Below are positions 35,001 to 47,458 of a DNA stretch of 64,000 nt, piece by piece. The DNA is taken from positions 1,217,837 to 1,281,836 of the forward strand of contig KL197710.1 in assembly GCA_000697665.1 (NCBI GenBank). The letters run 5' to 3'. Numbering within the stretch: position 1 is the first letter of the stretch; every line of letters starts with the position of its first letter. The notes beneath the pieces are model-generated. The model searched no databases, was not told where the DNA came from, and worked only from the letters and a program-made list of their open reading frames with translations. The DNA comes from Jaapia argillacea MUCL 33604. Its lineage: Eukaryota; Basidiomycota; Agaricomycetes; Jaapiales; Jaapiaceae. A program made the position numbers and the translations under genes.

Positions 35001-35521
35001 GAATATAATGAAGTGAGAGATCTTGCTGTGACAATTCCACAGTCGACTGACTAAGGCCTACGAAGGTGAAACTGTACATGTTGGAACGAGTTATGCAGGG
35101 GACAGTCTCGATTGCAATGACAGACGAACGTTCAGGCCTCAGGTCTGATTATGATGCTATCATGCGACCAATAGCAGTCATCATCTGAGGTCAATCGCCG
35201 AGTCACCGAGAGGCGGATGCAGGTGCAAGCAAATTCTCACAATCGTGGTAGATTACAACATGCCGTCAGGAGATCTTCTCCAGCTGCATCCACAAGGACT
35301 CCTCGACCGAATACCACCCATGCTGGCCAATTTACCTGTGCCGTGACGAACACACACACATACTTGGTTCTCAGTGGCAGACCATATGCTCTCTCCCCGC
35401 GATGCCTGAAAGATAAGCACGTTCGTTACTGGGACTCTTCTGTTCCTAGTCCCATGCTGAACATAAATACTACCCATTGGTGGAACCGACGGAGAACGAG
35501 CTCAGCGCAACCCCTGTGAAA

Positions 35522-36745
35522 ATGGCGTTATTGACCGGCCTTGCAACTCTTCTCGCCACCTCATCACTGACAAGGGCGTACTGGGGAGCTTATGTGCCCA
35601 ACACGTACCCGAACCTGACGGCTTGTGTTAGCCAGCCATTGACTTACTCGTGCGAGAACACGACGGCAATTGCGAACACTTGCTGCTCACCTACTCCAGG
35701 AGGTCTGGTTTTGCAGGCACAGTACTGGGACACCTATACCGGCTACGAGGAAGTAGGTCAGTTACTTCCCAAAGACAGCTGGACTATCCACGGGCTCTGG
35801 CCTGATAATTGCGACGGGTTAGTCAATACGATCGTCCTTGAAATTCCGTACTCACGCGCAGGTGCCGCTTCACAGCACATATCAACAGTACTGCGACTTC
35901 TCAAGGCAATACGACCCTAGCCCATCACCCGCCAAACTTCCCAACGGGACCGTGATTCCACCATGGACGGGCCCTACAATCGACACCTTCGTCATGGCGT
36001 TCAACCGTTGGGACTTGCTTGATTATAGTACGTGATCTTGTAGAACAATGATACCATTGGATCCTAATCTGACACCAACCGCCCAGTGAAAACGTACTGG
36101 GTTAGTCAAGGCTCACCGAATCCAAGTTTCTGGGCCCACGAGGTCAGCCTATCACGTTGTGCCGCTCTTCTCCTCCACCTGATGAGGCCAAATTACTTTG
36201 TTGGTAGTTCTCCAAACATGCAACCTGTACATCCACTTTCGACGTCGCTTGCTACCAGCCCGGTTACCAGGAACACGAAGAGGTGGTAAATTTCTTCGAA
36301 TCCGTCGTTCGTGCATTCCAAAACTTCCCAACCTACACATTGCTTGCTACGTGAGTACCAAACGGGATGCAGATTGGCTAAATAGACTCACCTAGCTCTG
36401 TTTTACTAGGGCTGGGATTACACCTTCCAACACGACAACGTACAGCTTAGCACAACTGCAGAACGCTCTTAAAGCTCAAACAGCAGCGATCCCATACCTC
36501 GGTTGTGGATCCAACGGCACCGTTCTCCAAGAAGTTTGGTATTACAACCATGTTATGGGAACTGTACGCACACCATCCATTTTAGTATCTGTTAGGTGGA
36601 GTACTGACGAACTCACGACTCTCAGGAACAATATGGTCGTTACAAGTCGATTGACTCTACCCCCTACGGCAATAGCACCTGCTCGACGACGGAGGGAATC
36701 TGGTATTATGAGCGTAACCCCGCCTCGGAGATTGAGGTGAGGTAA
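35522..36745 (+). CDS. Secreted ribonuclease T2
   Basis: This is an extracellular base-non-specific RNase. The signal peptide is MALLTGLATLLATSSLTRA. The first active-site block is DSWTIHGLWPDNCDG and the second is SFWAHEFSKHATC, made by splicing across an intron after WAHE. These provide the catalytic His-Trp and His-Glu-Lys-His residues of the family. Paired cysteines, for example CSPTPGGL and CDFSRQY, fit the disulphide pattern. The C-terminal part has AAIPYLGCGSNGTVLQEVWY and ends NPASEIEVR. Five introns are needed. The first uses the acceptor after CGCTTCACAG, giving DGTYQQYC. Several N-glycosylation sites are visible. Its role is nutrient scavenging or defence. No inhibitor gene is adjacent. 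Confidence 0.93.
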
Positions 36746-37045
36746 AATAGCACATTTGGCTTGTTTGTAGTCGTTGTCACGAAATCCTATGGGTGTTGGA
36801 GCGAAGAAAATTCTTGCAGTGACGTGGGTGTCCCCAAGGGAGAATGTTAAGAAAGGAACCGATAGATACTCTCGCAAGCCAGAAGTGTCAAAGTAGTTAG
36901 GCCAGAAGGTCGCCAAGATGAAGCCAGGTTTCACAGCGTCCATTCATAATATATTGCTGAGAAAATCAAAATATAATGTGACAATGCAGTAAGAAAAGCA
37001 AAGCAATGAGATGACAACGACCCACGATAACTCTCCATCGCAACC

Positions 37046-37781
37046 TCAGTCATAATCGCTGATCAGCTCTGACACACTCCAATCCTCGAAGCTACCATCT
37101 GGCAGGTACCGTCGGATGATCAGGGGGATTTTCCGTGCGGCGAGCTCCTTGAGGGCTATTTGAAGGGCGTCCGTCTCACCATCAAGAGGAACTAGTACTG
37201 GTGCGTTCATACTGTAGATGTGCGGGTGAGTTGAAGATGGTCAAGAAGTGACGAATAGGTGGCACCAGTGAAACAATGGAGACAAACCTGATTTGTAACG
37301 CCCTTGTCCCAAGGATTCTTGCCCTCTCGTATTTCGTCAAGTAGGGAGTCGTCACCCTCGTTTTATTCGCCTGTCGCTCATTTTGCAAAATGCCTCCTTG
37401 GGGTGCACTCGCCTCCGGCTGTGCGCCTTGCCCATCAGCATCGGCCATCTCCTCATCTTGAGGGTGCCCATTCAACCCGTCTACACCATTCAGAGTCACT
37501 TCTCCCGTTCCCTCCCCCAGTTGCTCCCCCGTTCCTTGTTCGCCATCTTGTAAATCCGTGGCTAACAAGTCGTAGTTGTCATCCTAATAGAGTTCCACAT
37601 GCGCAAGTTAGGGGTCCGAAGCTATTCGTTTCCGTGGAGTACGCACAAATGCGTCCTCGTTAAAGCTGCGTTACTTGGATTACAGGATAGTTCTTGCACC
37701 CAATGTCAAGAGCCAAACACACCTGGGACCGCCAAAATCATAATCATCACCTCCTCCGCCGTCATAGCCGTCGTCAGACAT
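37046..37781 (-). CDS. RPB6: RNA polymerase I/II/III shared subunit RPB6 (ABC23)
   Basis: RPB6 is a small subunit shared by all three nuclear RNA polymerases. It stabilises the clamp. Exons 37781-37723, 37665-37647, 37583-37288 and 37211-37046 give 179 residues, and the sum is a multiple of three. The acidic N-terminus ([15 protein letters not shown]) is followed by a 19-nt exon giving SFNEDAF. The conserved core is [20 protein letters not shown], then [40 protein letters not shown] and [12 protein letters not shown] Gly/Gln-rich insert lies between the N-terminus and core, which is longer than in yeast. Identification is secure. Confidence 0.96.
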
Positions 37782-38079
37782 TGTGATTAGGTTCTATAGG
37801 TTGGCGTCGAGTACAATGGTCTGTAAACGGGCCCGACGGCAAAGCTGCAGAGGTGGTTTGAGGAGAAAGAATTTTTGTCGGACTTTGAAAGACTTGGGGG
37901 CGAGGAAACAAAGTTGCTTCAAGCGACCTCGAAGACGAGCGAGGCGACAAGCTCGTTCAGGCTCGTGATTCATCTCGCTCGAACGTCAACAATCACCATC
38001 GACCTTCAATCGCCTATTTACTTCGTATCATCTGCTGCACTCTCGCCTGTCTAGGGTTCACCCTCTTGTTGGCCTGACG

Positions 38080-38918
38080 ATGGCACTTCTTCCCCGCCTA
38101 CACCGTAATGCGGGTTTGTGGCTCCGCTCAAGGGATCCTCCCTTGTTTAGTCCACCGCAGAATCCACCGTGTCTTCTTTGCGAATCATTTTCTCCTTCCT
38201 GAACTTCATTTCAACCTCGGGACAGTCATCTTAACCATCGAGATCCGACTGACAGGATTTTGGTCCACGGATGAGTCCCCTCCATCAAGCTTCAAGTTCG
38301 AGTATCAATGTCCTGAGTCGTCTCGGCGTGTTGTCGAAACGCCTATCCCCGTCTTCTGGTGACCTTATATGTCTGTATCGAATGCCTTCCATAACAAACC
38401 GGGCTGTCGGCTTCAATCGCGACTGTTCGCCAAGAATTTTGCGTCTTTTTGCAGTGGATGCGCCCTCACGGTTCCTCTGCTGTCTGATGCTGCTGATTCA
38501 CCGCTCCTCCTTGGTGGCACGTCTGCCACAAAAGGTTGTCGGTTGCCCAAAATAGGAAACACCGAACGGCTTCCACTTGACGCCAGTTGTTCTTCGTGTC
38601 TTCGCTGAATTCATATCTCAGCCGCCGATGCGGTATCTACCCCAGGAATTATGCGTCCATCTGAAACAGGGATATTTTCCCGATTTTCACCGTATTTCAC
38701 TCGATTTGACGGCCAGTGAAAGAGGGGTCTTCGGATGTCTTCCTGATTGTCTTTCTTCAATTCCAGCGCCGCTGGTGATGGCTCGATGTGGATTTGTGGA
38801 TTTTGCCAACTTTCACAATGTGATACGCCAGATTTTCTGTGAAGGTTCACGCTCGTCGAAGCATGCCTCCGAGCCGAGAAGAAAGCGGCTGAGGCTGGGG
38901 ACAGCGCTCATGCTATAA
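38080..38918 (+). CDS. Possible Cys-containing orphan gene, unresolved
   Basis: I do not recognise this. Between RPB6 and the RRM gene the plus strand has several protein-like open blocks in different frames: MALLPRLHRNAGLWLRSRDP from 38080, FWSTDESPPSSFKFEYQCPE near 38260-38320, FCSGCALTVPLLSDAADSPL near 38452, and RYLPQELCVHLKQGYFPDFH from about 38630. CxxC pairs recur. These could be exons of one gene, but I could not join them with convincing splice sites. A small spliced gene or a decayed one is possible. The end at 38918 is only where the last block stops. Confidence 0.25.
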
Positions 38919-39055
38919 GACAGCTCCTCCTCGAACTCCCATCTTTCTGCCGGACTTGTCGATCTCGACACAATCGACCCCTCGGTTTCGTTTGCACTTC
39001 TACATCCCCCAAGTACAAGGACATCTACCCATCTTGTTAGACCCAACATCGCACT

Positions 39056-42000
39056 ATGCCTTACAAACCTTCTACCACAAAACCGCGTAGCTGGGGAACT
39101 CGCTTTGACTCTCTTGGTCCATCCCCTCCAGCCTCCCCCCCGACGCAGGAGGTGGCGGGAGATCACCAGGCGTCAACCCCTCCCGTTTTGCAGGGCCAGC
39201 CTACTACGCCGGAGACTAAGCGAGGAGACGAGAGGATGCCTCATGATGCAAGTATCTTTGTTGGCAGGTTGAGTATCCATTTACGAGACTTTGCGCTCCG
39301 CTGATGTCGTTCGTTGGTAGTCTTCCTGTCAACGTCGACCAGCACGAGCTGCGGTCTATGTTGTCCAACCATCTATCAAAACATGGAGATATCAAGAATG
39401 TCAAAGTCGTTCGAGACGGCAAAGGTAGCGTATGCGCTTTTGTACAGTGCGAGGTTAGCACCAATCCCATCTTTTGACGTACGTGTGATGCGGATACAAT
39501 TTTTCTTCTCAGACTGCCTCTGCTGCAGCGAACTTGATCCACACACTTCAGTCCGTTCCTCAAGAACCCTTTTTCGGTCGGTATCTTCGTTACGAGAGGG
39601 CTCGCGCTTTTCGAACTTTGTTAATCTCGTATCGGTAAGATATCCATCATCACCTATTCTATGGACTGTTTTTGATTTTTAAAGTATAGCGTGCCCTCCC
39701 AGGTCCCCGCCACTCTGAGCCCTCACGGCGAAGCTGAGGCTCGATCGACACCCGATGAATCCACATTACCCCCCATTCATCTTCCAGGTGCGATGAGGTT
39801 GTGGAAACCACTGGGTGCCAAGTGATGCTCCCTTTATTGTGTTCCCTCTCAGTTCCTGACCGCGTCTTTTGGCTAGGTTCTTCAACATCCAATACGATGA
39901 TGATGCGAGACACTGTGGCAAACACAGCTCATCGGATGATCCTTTCGGTGGGTCTGGAGTGCTATTTTCTCCATTAAGCTACGAAGCCGTGGTGAGTTAG
40001 TCGTGAATTTTCTGCTTGCGTCCCTGACGAACTGCTTCACTCTCCTTTGCTCTGTCACTTTAAAGGAGCTACATCGTGTTGCCGAAGCCTTTGGGTCCGT
40101 GGAGCATTTTGGAGCCTATCGCCGTGACTTCGCATTGAATGTTATGAAAGGTAGGCCGAAACGTCCTGAAAGAGATATCTCCATTTCTGACAAGCGTCTC
40201 AGACGCGGATTCCTATAACGGCTTCCCATACCCCCATAACTCAGTCCGCTCCTCGAAGATGGACCCAGGTTGCTGGGAGATCAAGTGGAATCACAGAGAT
40301 GATTGCGTGAACGCACTCATGGTTGGTATACCAGTTTCCCGCTATGAAATTTATACTCATTTCTCTTTCCCGTAGACCTTGCGTCGGGTCCCATATCTCA
40401 CCGTCACTTGGGCCCACCAACCCAATCATGTGGCCCATGACCCCCAGTTTTCCCCGACCGTATTACAAGGGTCAAGAATTCCTCAATCTACCGCTCCCTA
40501 TCCATTCCATGCTCAGCTGCACCCACTGGAGATGTCTCCAGGTGCTTCCACTGGTCATACGCGGGCCCATTCCCGTCGAATAGCATCGCAGGCCCCACCG
40601 CGTTTGCGCTCGTCGACGTCCTCCTCTGATGGGACAGTCTTGTCTCTTCCCTCACCTAGGCACCCACCGGGCTCTGCATCAGATTTGAGAAAGCTGGCCA
40701 CGGGAACCGGCTTCGCATCTCACGCTTTCTCACCCACTGAACATCGACGCATGTCCCTTCCCATGTTGATGGGTCGAGGGCCCCAAGGAGAGCTTTCTGG
40801 CCCGATGTCGGCTGTGGATATTGGTGACTTGGTTTCCCCGAGGGCAGTGGATTGGAGCGAACAGGATCTCCCGCCGTTGAGCGATGACGCCGAAGCCCTT
40901 CTGTCTGGTAACGGAATCTGGGGTTCCAAGGAGAGGCCAGGGGTTCTGAGAACGGATACCCTGCAGTAAGTCGTCCATGCTCTAGCCTATTATTTCGAGC
41001 TCACGTCACGATATTAGGCCTTCTGTCGACCTAGTCCCCATGCGATTGCCGCTCCGTCTGGCTCATCAACAGATCTCATCGGGAGGAAGTGTGGGTTCAG
41101 AGGACGACCCCCAATCGTCTCTCCCCACCACCCCGGAGTTCGATTCGATATCCATCACGCCAAAAACGCCAGGATATAGTATTCCACAGACACCTCTGAG
41201 TGACTCACTGGAGTTGTCGACCCCTCAAGTTGGGTCTCGGGATTCAACCCATTTTGGTAGCTTTAGTAGTGTTGGAAGCTTTGAAGAGAGCAAGCTTGTC
41301 CGAGAAAGGGAGGTGGACCCCACCACAATTTTTGTTGGTGGATTGGAGATGTACGGTCCCAACGCCTGGGACGAGCAAAAGGTTCGAACCTTGTTCACCA
41401 GATTTGGGGGTATTGAGGATGTGAAGTTCGTCCGCCCTTGTGAGTTCTTTCGTACAGTTTTCTGTTTCTTTTCTAAGCCGTAGACCTGCAGTGAACAAAA
41501 AGGCGTCGTTTGCCTTTGTCAGATTCAACAACACAGACGCGCCCGCTAGAGCTGTGTTGGAAGAGGTTCGTGTTCTTGTCTCTTCACGCAGATAGTCACT
41601 AATGTGTTTGATAAAGCACAATCGCGTGTATGAAGGTCGTCACATCCGTGTTCAATTGCGCGACATTCATCCCTCAGCTCGTAGTCCGGGTCTTTTTAGA
41701 TTCGGTGGTCGCGGGAGAGGAAGATATCAGCATAGCAGCTCAAGTCGCAGCTTCGGTAGCTTCGGCAGCCTATCTACCTCGAGTTCATTAGGCTTGAGTG
41801 TCACTCCAATGATGCCTAATGGCCAAGTCGTCTACGAGGTTGGCGTCCCTCTTGCGGTTTCCAACCCGAGTCTTGGTGCCTCCAGCGATCAAGGATCTGG
41901 TGTCTTTTCACGATCTCACCGCACCGAAGGTCATTTGCAATGCAAAGTTATTGCCGGCCATGGGTCCGGAGCTTTTGCAACTACTAGTGAAGTCCAGTTT

Positions 42001-43043
42001 CCGACTATCCAACCTTCCACTTCACAGCCCTATGCGACCGAACGTCGTTGCTTTCCGGATAGTTCATCCTCATCTTCCCTTACCCCACCCCCATCCTCCT
42101 CTGGTTCTTCGGTTTCTTCAGCTGGTCAAATGCATCCATATCCTATGCAAGCTATGGGCTACTATCCACCGCATCCTTGGATGATGTTCGGACATCCATA
42201 CCCATACCCCTACGCCCCAAATTATTCGGGTTTCGTGATGCCTGGCCAACAACCTCCGCAGCCCTATGCAGTCGGCCCTACTTCTGAATGGAGCGCTCAA
42301 AATCATGCCTCCAATAATCCGTGGGTCAGTTCGAGTGGAGCGTACAAAGTAAGCCACTTCAAGTTTTTTGACATCGTCTCGGATCCATCTCAGACCTCGC
42401 CCAGTATCCCGGGTATCCCGTCGCTACCAACGGCGATCAGTGCCAAACAAACGTCCCTCAATTCCAGCCGGTTCAATCCACGAACCTTTCCTTCGAGCAC
42501 AGGGTACCTATGGGGCCGTCGGATCCCCAAGTCGCCCCCACGCTGGATCAGGAAGTTCCGCCGGCGCAAACCACGCCACTCGGGCCACCAGTTTGGTCAC
42601 CGTACCCGCAGCCGATGCCCTATCCGTACCACGTTCCCTTCCATCCTCAACAAGCCGCCCACAACCACCACGGAGTTACTTCCTCGAACGGGAGTGGATG
42701 GCTTATGAGTCAAACCCAATCTGCTTGGCCAGGACAGTACCCACAACCTCCGCCGACTTACGCTGGGATGACTCAGTTTATTCCAAACTTTACCCCCGCC
42801 CTTGGCCAACAACACCCCCCATATGTCCATGATAACGCTCAGCCGCATAAACGCCAGGGCCGTCGCGACAATTCCAACCAACGTTATAGTAACAACAGAG
42901 CCCCAAGTCGCCAGACGTCTCCACACCATGCTCCCCTAAACGGAGCGTCAAATGTCGCCGATCTTGACATTCCTACAGCTCAACCGCAACTCGGGCAGGG
43001 CGTCATCGCAGCTGTTGGCGACTGGGCTTCGTCGGGGCGCTGA
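39056..43043 (+). CDS. Multi-RRM RNA-binding protein
   Basis: The gene starts MPYKPSTTKPRSWGTRFDSL and has about ten introns. The first RRM has SIFVG joined across an intron to SLPVNVDQHELRSMLS and then GSVCAFVQCE. The middle region has RRM-like pieces that are less clear. A Ser/Pro-rich linker covers the exon near 40379-40966. A final clear RRM reads TIFVGGLEMYGPNAWDEQKV with RNP1 ASFAFVRFNN. The C-terminal third is low-complexity with Tyr, Pro, Gln and Gly repeats (YPMQAMGYYPPHPWMMFGHP). This fits a cytoplasmic or nuclear mRNA-binding protein that may form granules. The exact orthologue is not known to me. A frame change near 42325 is explained by an intron from about 42328 to 42402. Confidence 0.8.
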
Positions 43044-43360
43044 GTCTCATCGAACCTCCATCGAACCTCCGAGAAACGCGTGGATCCTTATTCGTTCGTC
43101 GTATCTCCCTAGCTCGAATACCGCGTCCCAACACGGCACCATTTCACCGTCCATCTCATCGTCGTTGGGACAGTCGTTTGTGTACCACATTCCATTCTTT
43201 TGTCGCTTTTTCGCTTTCGGTTTCTCGTTTCCCATTGCTATCCCACTTTCCATGATGTTTATTCTCACAAATGTCCCCTAGATGTCGGCTTTCTGTGTAT
43301 ATAGTTATCTTTGTGGTATACAAATAAATTGTCCATGTCTCACGCTGCCTGCGTTTACAA

Positions 43361-45031
43361 TTACGGTTGGTGCGAAACTTGTGCGTCGATGGCTCGCAAC
43401 CACCGGCCAAGATCTTCCCAAAAGGACCTCTGGCCGTCCGTGCCATTCCAAGCTGGTAACAGGGATAGATGATGCGCATTGGGGATGGTGTGCACATGCC
43501 ACAGGCCTGATTCTACTGCGGGTATGTCGGTCTGCTGAATCCCGTTCGGTGGATAGTGTCGACATCTCGTCTGACTGTGTGTTATTGAGATAAATTAGTC
43601 TTACAGACTGATAATGGGATATTACCTACCAACAATGGTGTGGATGGAATTGGGAGAACATCGGGACAACGCCATCATTGACAAAATATTCTTCACTTAA
43701 TTTATCAATGGATGCGCTCAGATCCCACAAGCCAGAAGCCTTTTCGAGATCAAGGTTTAGGTTGTTTCGTCGCTTGGCAGGTTTTGTGGAGTGACTCTGG
43801 ACCGGGAGTGATACGAAAGACGGCGGAGGGTGCAGGGCGGGGTAGTCGAAAGACATAATGGCACGGGAGGTGAGGTGCAGACCGGGCCATAGGAGATAAG
43901 ACTGAAGAGTTGCAGCCTGTATTTCATGTTGTCCTTGGGTCTGCAAAAAGACAATTGGAATATAATTTTGAGGAGGAACAAAACGACCCTTACCATACAA
44001 GCTACGTAACTTCTGTAGAATGTACCATCCTGAAGTACAGTGCCTTCAGCCTCTCGCTCGTCAGCTGCGTCGAATGTGACATCGTAGGGTGCTGCATCTC
44101 GACTCTCTCCCCAGTCACTTCTCCACATTTGTCTGAAGAAATCCTTGAGGGTTATGTCGTGCATAGTCAGGTGGCGAGCTTCGATGTGCATGTCGAGCGG
44201 GGATAAAAGGTAAAATGAGGAGATGGAAGGGAGTAACGGGGAGAAATAGGCCACCAGATGGATGGCTTTGGTGAGTAACGACCCAAGAGAAAATTGTCGG
44301 ACGGATGGAGCGTTCGTGGTGGACTCGCCAAATACATAGGTTAACGGTGTGCCCCTGAATGGAGCCGACACTAATGCAGGTGAACTTGGGGGGGAAAAAG
44401 AAAGAAAAAGAAGTTAACTCACACGCATTAACAGAAAGTATCATATCGGGACGCAGGTGGATACCGAAAAACCCCTGCCTGAGTAAAGATTGCAACTTTA
44501 CAATCGTAGGACCACCCTGGAAGCATCTAGTAAGTTATTACTCAAGAATGCCGAGTATGGAGATGGAGGCACCAAAGAATGCCCGAGAAAATGCAAAGGC
44601 CGCTCTCGGGACCACAGAGGATATAGGCCACAATGATTGTTTCGGCCAAATCGACGGTGCTTATGTTCGATAGCGTGCTGCTCCCCGTAATCGACTTCAG
44701 CCTCATATTAGTCGGATTCAACGTGAAACGGACAGGTAACTCGCCTGTTCCACCCATTAGAGCATAAAAGAGCTCGCAAGCTCGATCGTGAAGTGAGCTA
44801 ACGGGCCCAACGCTACTCTCATAGTTCAGTCCCTCCTTCCTCGGACCACATATATTGGACATACCTAGCAAAGATGGTCTTCCTCGGTCTTCCCTCGCAA
44901 TCCGTGTTCAGGTGCTTCTCGAAGGCACCCTGAAGAATGTTTCCAAAGCCACCCAGAAAGCCCTCCACAATAACGAGAGGTGGAGGTTCATCAGAGGCTA
45001 GTAAGCGAGGGAGTGCATCAATGGAGGACAT
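43361..45031 (-). CDS. Alpha/beta-hydrolase lipase resembling bacterial family I.5
   Basis: Exons 45031-44865, 44812-44745, 44694-44573, 44516-44423, 44370-44006, 43940-43630 and 43574-43361 give 446 residues, and the sum is a multiple of three. The N-terminus, PLVIVEGFLGGFGN, is the first strand and oxyanion loop. SVGPVSSLHDRACELFYALM then VDYGEQH follow. The nucleophile elbow is FLGHSLGG (GxSxG). Near the C-terminus FVNDGVVPMFSQF and WHVHTIPNAHHLSLLPAW may hold the acid and histidine. This order matches the thermophilic Geobacillus/Staphylococcus lipase group and its fungal relatives. There is no signal peptide, so the enzyme is likely intracellular. Intron 2 (44695-44744) has a GC donor. 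The 3' end converges with the RRM gene. Confidence 0.88.
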
Positions 45032-45072
45032 AAGAAAGAGAACAAGGAGGTGTTGTGGTGTTCGAGTGCATC

Positions 45073-45644
45073 TTATGAAAGCTGTCGGCGATCATGGCAA
45101 GTGGGAGGTACTTCTTGTCTCGCGATCGCGCGCAAGTTTTGTCCCGCAGTGATCGACACGCCACGATCGACATCGTCACCAGAGGCTATGCCATCGAAGC
45201 ACAAAACAAGAGGATAACATTCCAAGAGTCCGAGGTCAGGCGCAAACGTGTACGGGCGACAAGACACAGGTGAACTACAAGAATGTCCAAAGGGAAAGGA
45301 AAAGGTTTGCTACATACGGCCAATGAGGTATTTTACATCAATGAGGATTGGATCGTCCAATGCCGGGTCGTGCGTGGATATGGAACAGATGAAGGTCGTG
45401 AAAGATGAATTGGAGATGTTGCGAAATCAGAAGGTAGATTTAGTTGTACGATAGGTGCAGGTGGTCGTGACTCGTGAAGAGTAGACATATCGAAAGGTTG
45501 CTGAGGACAAGTCGAAGGTGAGTTCGCACCATATAACGTCAGGGAGATGAACTCACGCATAGATGAGGAAGAGTCGTCAAGGGTCATAAAAAAAGGTGAA
45601 GAAGTTTGGGCATATTGCATAGAGTTAATGTTCGTGTCGGACAT
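45073..45644 (-). CDS. Possible small orphan gene, unresolved
   Basis: A minus-strand start at 45644 opens MSDTNINSMQYAQTSSPFF. An intron with donor GTGAGT and a CTGAC branch site could join it to a short second exon. Without splicing, the frame runs about 103 codons to 45333. A further open block at 45267-45073 (LGLLECYPLVLCFDGIASGD) may belong to the same transcript or be chance. No domain is recognised. It lies between the lipase start and the end of the RRM-like gene, all on the minus strand. Confidence 0.22.
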
Positions 45645-45753
45645 GTGCGTTAATTGAGACAGAAGAGGTCGTTATCTACAAGCTTCGCAGGCTAGACCAT
45701 CACCAGTTGAGACAAATACGACAAGCACAATGCAATGGGGAGCTCACAAAATC

Positions 45754-47458
45754 TCACGTAGGTTTCTTCCCTGTAAACCAGGACAGGGAGACGCTACCGA
45801 CGCCGTCGATATAAACACGGGCATTCAACCGACAGACCTGAGACACGAGGTGGGAAGTGAGAAAACCCTCATCGCACAGAAGGATAAGAAACTTACCCGA
45901 TCAGCAACCTCAGCCTTCCGGAAGTGAACATAGATGTCACCACTGGGCATCCTCGTGATTTGGCTGAGCTCGCCAAAGCCCTGGTAGGGAGGGGCTTTGG
46001 TGAGTCGACGGCGCTAAAAAGGAATGAAACAGTCTATCGTACCTCACACCAGCGCTTGACAGCTTCGAATCTGGTTACCTCTCCAATACCTATCCCACTA
46101 ATTACCAACTTCTTTTTCTTCCTCTCTCCAGGAGTCGTCAATACACTGGGAACATGAACTTTGCTGCCATAGTGCACTGTAGTTGGCGTAGGGGGAACGG
46201 GCGGCAAGGTATTGTTGATGGGAGGTTTAGAAGCGAAAGGAACCCGGAGGGTGCTGACTTGTTGCGACAAGGATTTTGGTTGTCCAAATTCGGAGTAGTT
46301 GGATGGCGAGAGCGAAAGTGTTGATGCAGGATAGAAAGGATTGCCCAGGCCCGCTGGAACAGTTCGGGTCGACCCGAAGGAGAATGTGCGAGGGGACCTA
46401 GGTGTCTTGGGTGGTTCTGTTATAGGCGTGCGGCTGGTGCTAGCTGAAGAATAGGATCCAGCAGAGGAAGAAAAACTGGGTCTGGGGGGAGCAAGCTCCT
46501 CTTCATCTCGTGGGTGGGACATTAACGACGTTTGAGTTGAGGAAGAAAAGTGGCCGAGTACGCTAGGACGTTTGAATCTCCATGTACTAGATGAACGAGG
46601 ACTTTCTGGGGGATCTTCAACTGTAGTCTGCTTGTGCCCTGGAAGACAGATGGAGCTCCAGCTAGTAGCACGGGTGTGTTGAGGTGTAAATGTAGAACTT
46701 GACGATTTTTGGAATAACGACTTGGATGCGGGAGAAGTTTGAGGGGCGGAAGTTGAGGTTGAGGATTGACGTCGTGAACTTGGGAAACTGAGGTGAAGGT
46801 TGCGAAGGGGGGAATGCGCATGGAGTAGTGATGAGTATCTACGAGTCTTTGAGGGTGTAGGACTATCGATCGGGGTCGAACGGGTTGGTGTTGAAGGCCC
46901 AGCCTAAGGACCAGGAGTTTGGTCAAATCCACATACGCGTCAAGATCACGTGATCGCGACACACACCTGTTCCTCGTGGACAGCGCGTTGCAATTCTTCA
47001 TCGGCTTGTCTAATGTCATCGTCTTCAACGACAATGAAACTCTCGAGGGTCCCTCTCTCATCTTGCTCAGCTGTCGCACCCGGTGAACGCGATTTTAATT
47101 GAGGATACGCCAGATATGGGTTACAGGCCGTTCCAACGACTGGTGCGTCTGAAAGATCAGACGTATCTTCTAGTTCTGAACCAGTGGACGCGCGATGCTG
47201 CTCCGCTAGCCATCTTCGAACCTTGCGGCTACTACGCCGGTGCAACCGTTGGCGTTGCTGCATTACCGAGCCAAGGTCTCTCTCCTCGGAAGGCGGTGAA
47301 TAGAACAGTGAGGGGAGCGGGGCATTCGTTACTGTTGGGATGCTGTTTGACGACGAAGGGGATTCTGGGGCATCTGAAGTGGGCGATTGGCACGGTCCCA
47401 GGTGAGACAGGCAGTGAAGGTGGTAAGTACCTTCTGAATTAGAGTCGCGCTGCTTCAT
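45754..47458 (-). CDS. Ser/Pro-rich protein with a C-terminal RRM-like domain
   Basis: The first exon gives MKQRDSNSE, then a 60-nt intron leads to DAPESPSSSNSIPTVTNAP. An acidic helical segment (DDDIRQADEELQRAVHEEQ) precedes the second intron. A long low-complexity Ser/Thr/Pro region follows. The C-terminal about 75 residues form a compact alpha/beta pattern: KLVISGIGIGEVTRFEAVKR, then GFGELSQITRMPSGDIYVHF, then ADRVCRLNARVYIDGVGSVS, ending SWFTGKKPT. This reads as beta-alpha-beta-beta-alpha-beta, like a divergent RRM or the Nup35-type RRM. Whether it binds RNA is unclear, because aromatic residues of RNP1 are only partly present. About four introns are needed. The family is not recognised beyond the fold. 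Confidence 0.6.

Noticed and set aside
46946-47458. Minus-strand frame ending CVAIT, which might suggest a CaaX pheromone precursor
   Set aside because: The cysteine is fifth from the end, so it is not a CaaX box, and the ending is readthrough of an intron that starts GTGTGT after EEQ. The gene continues by splicing.
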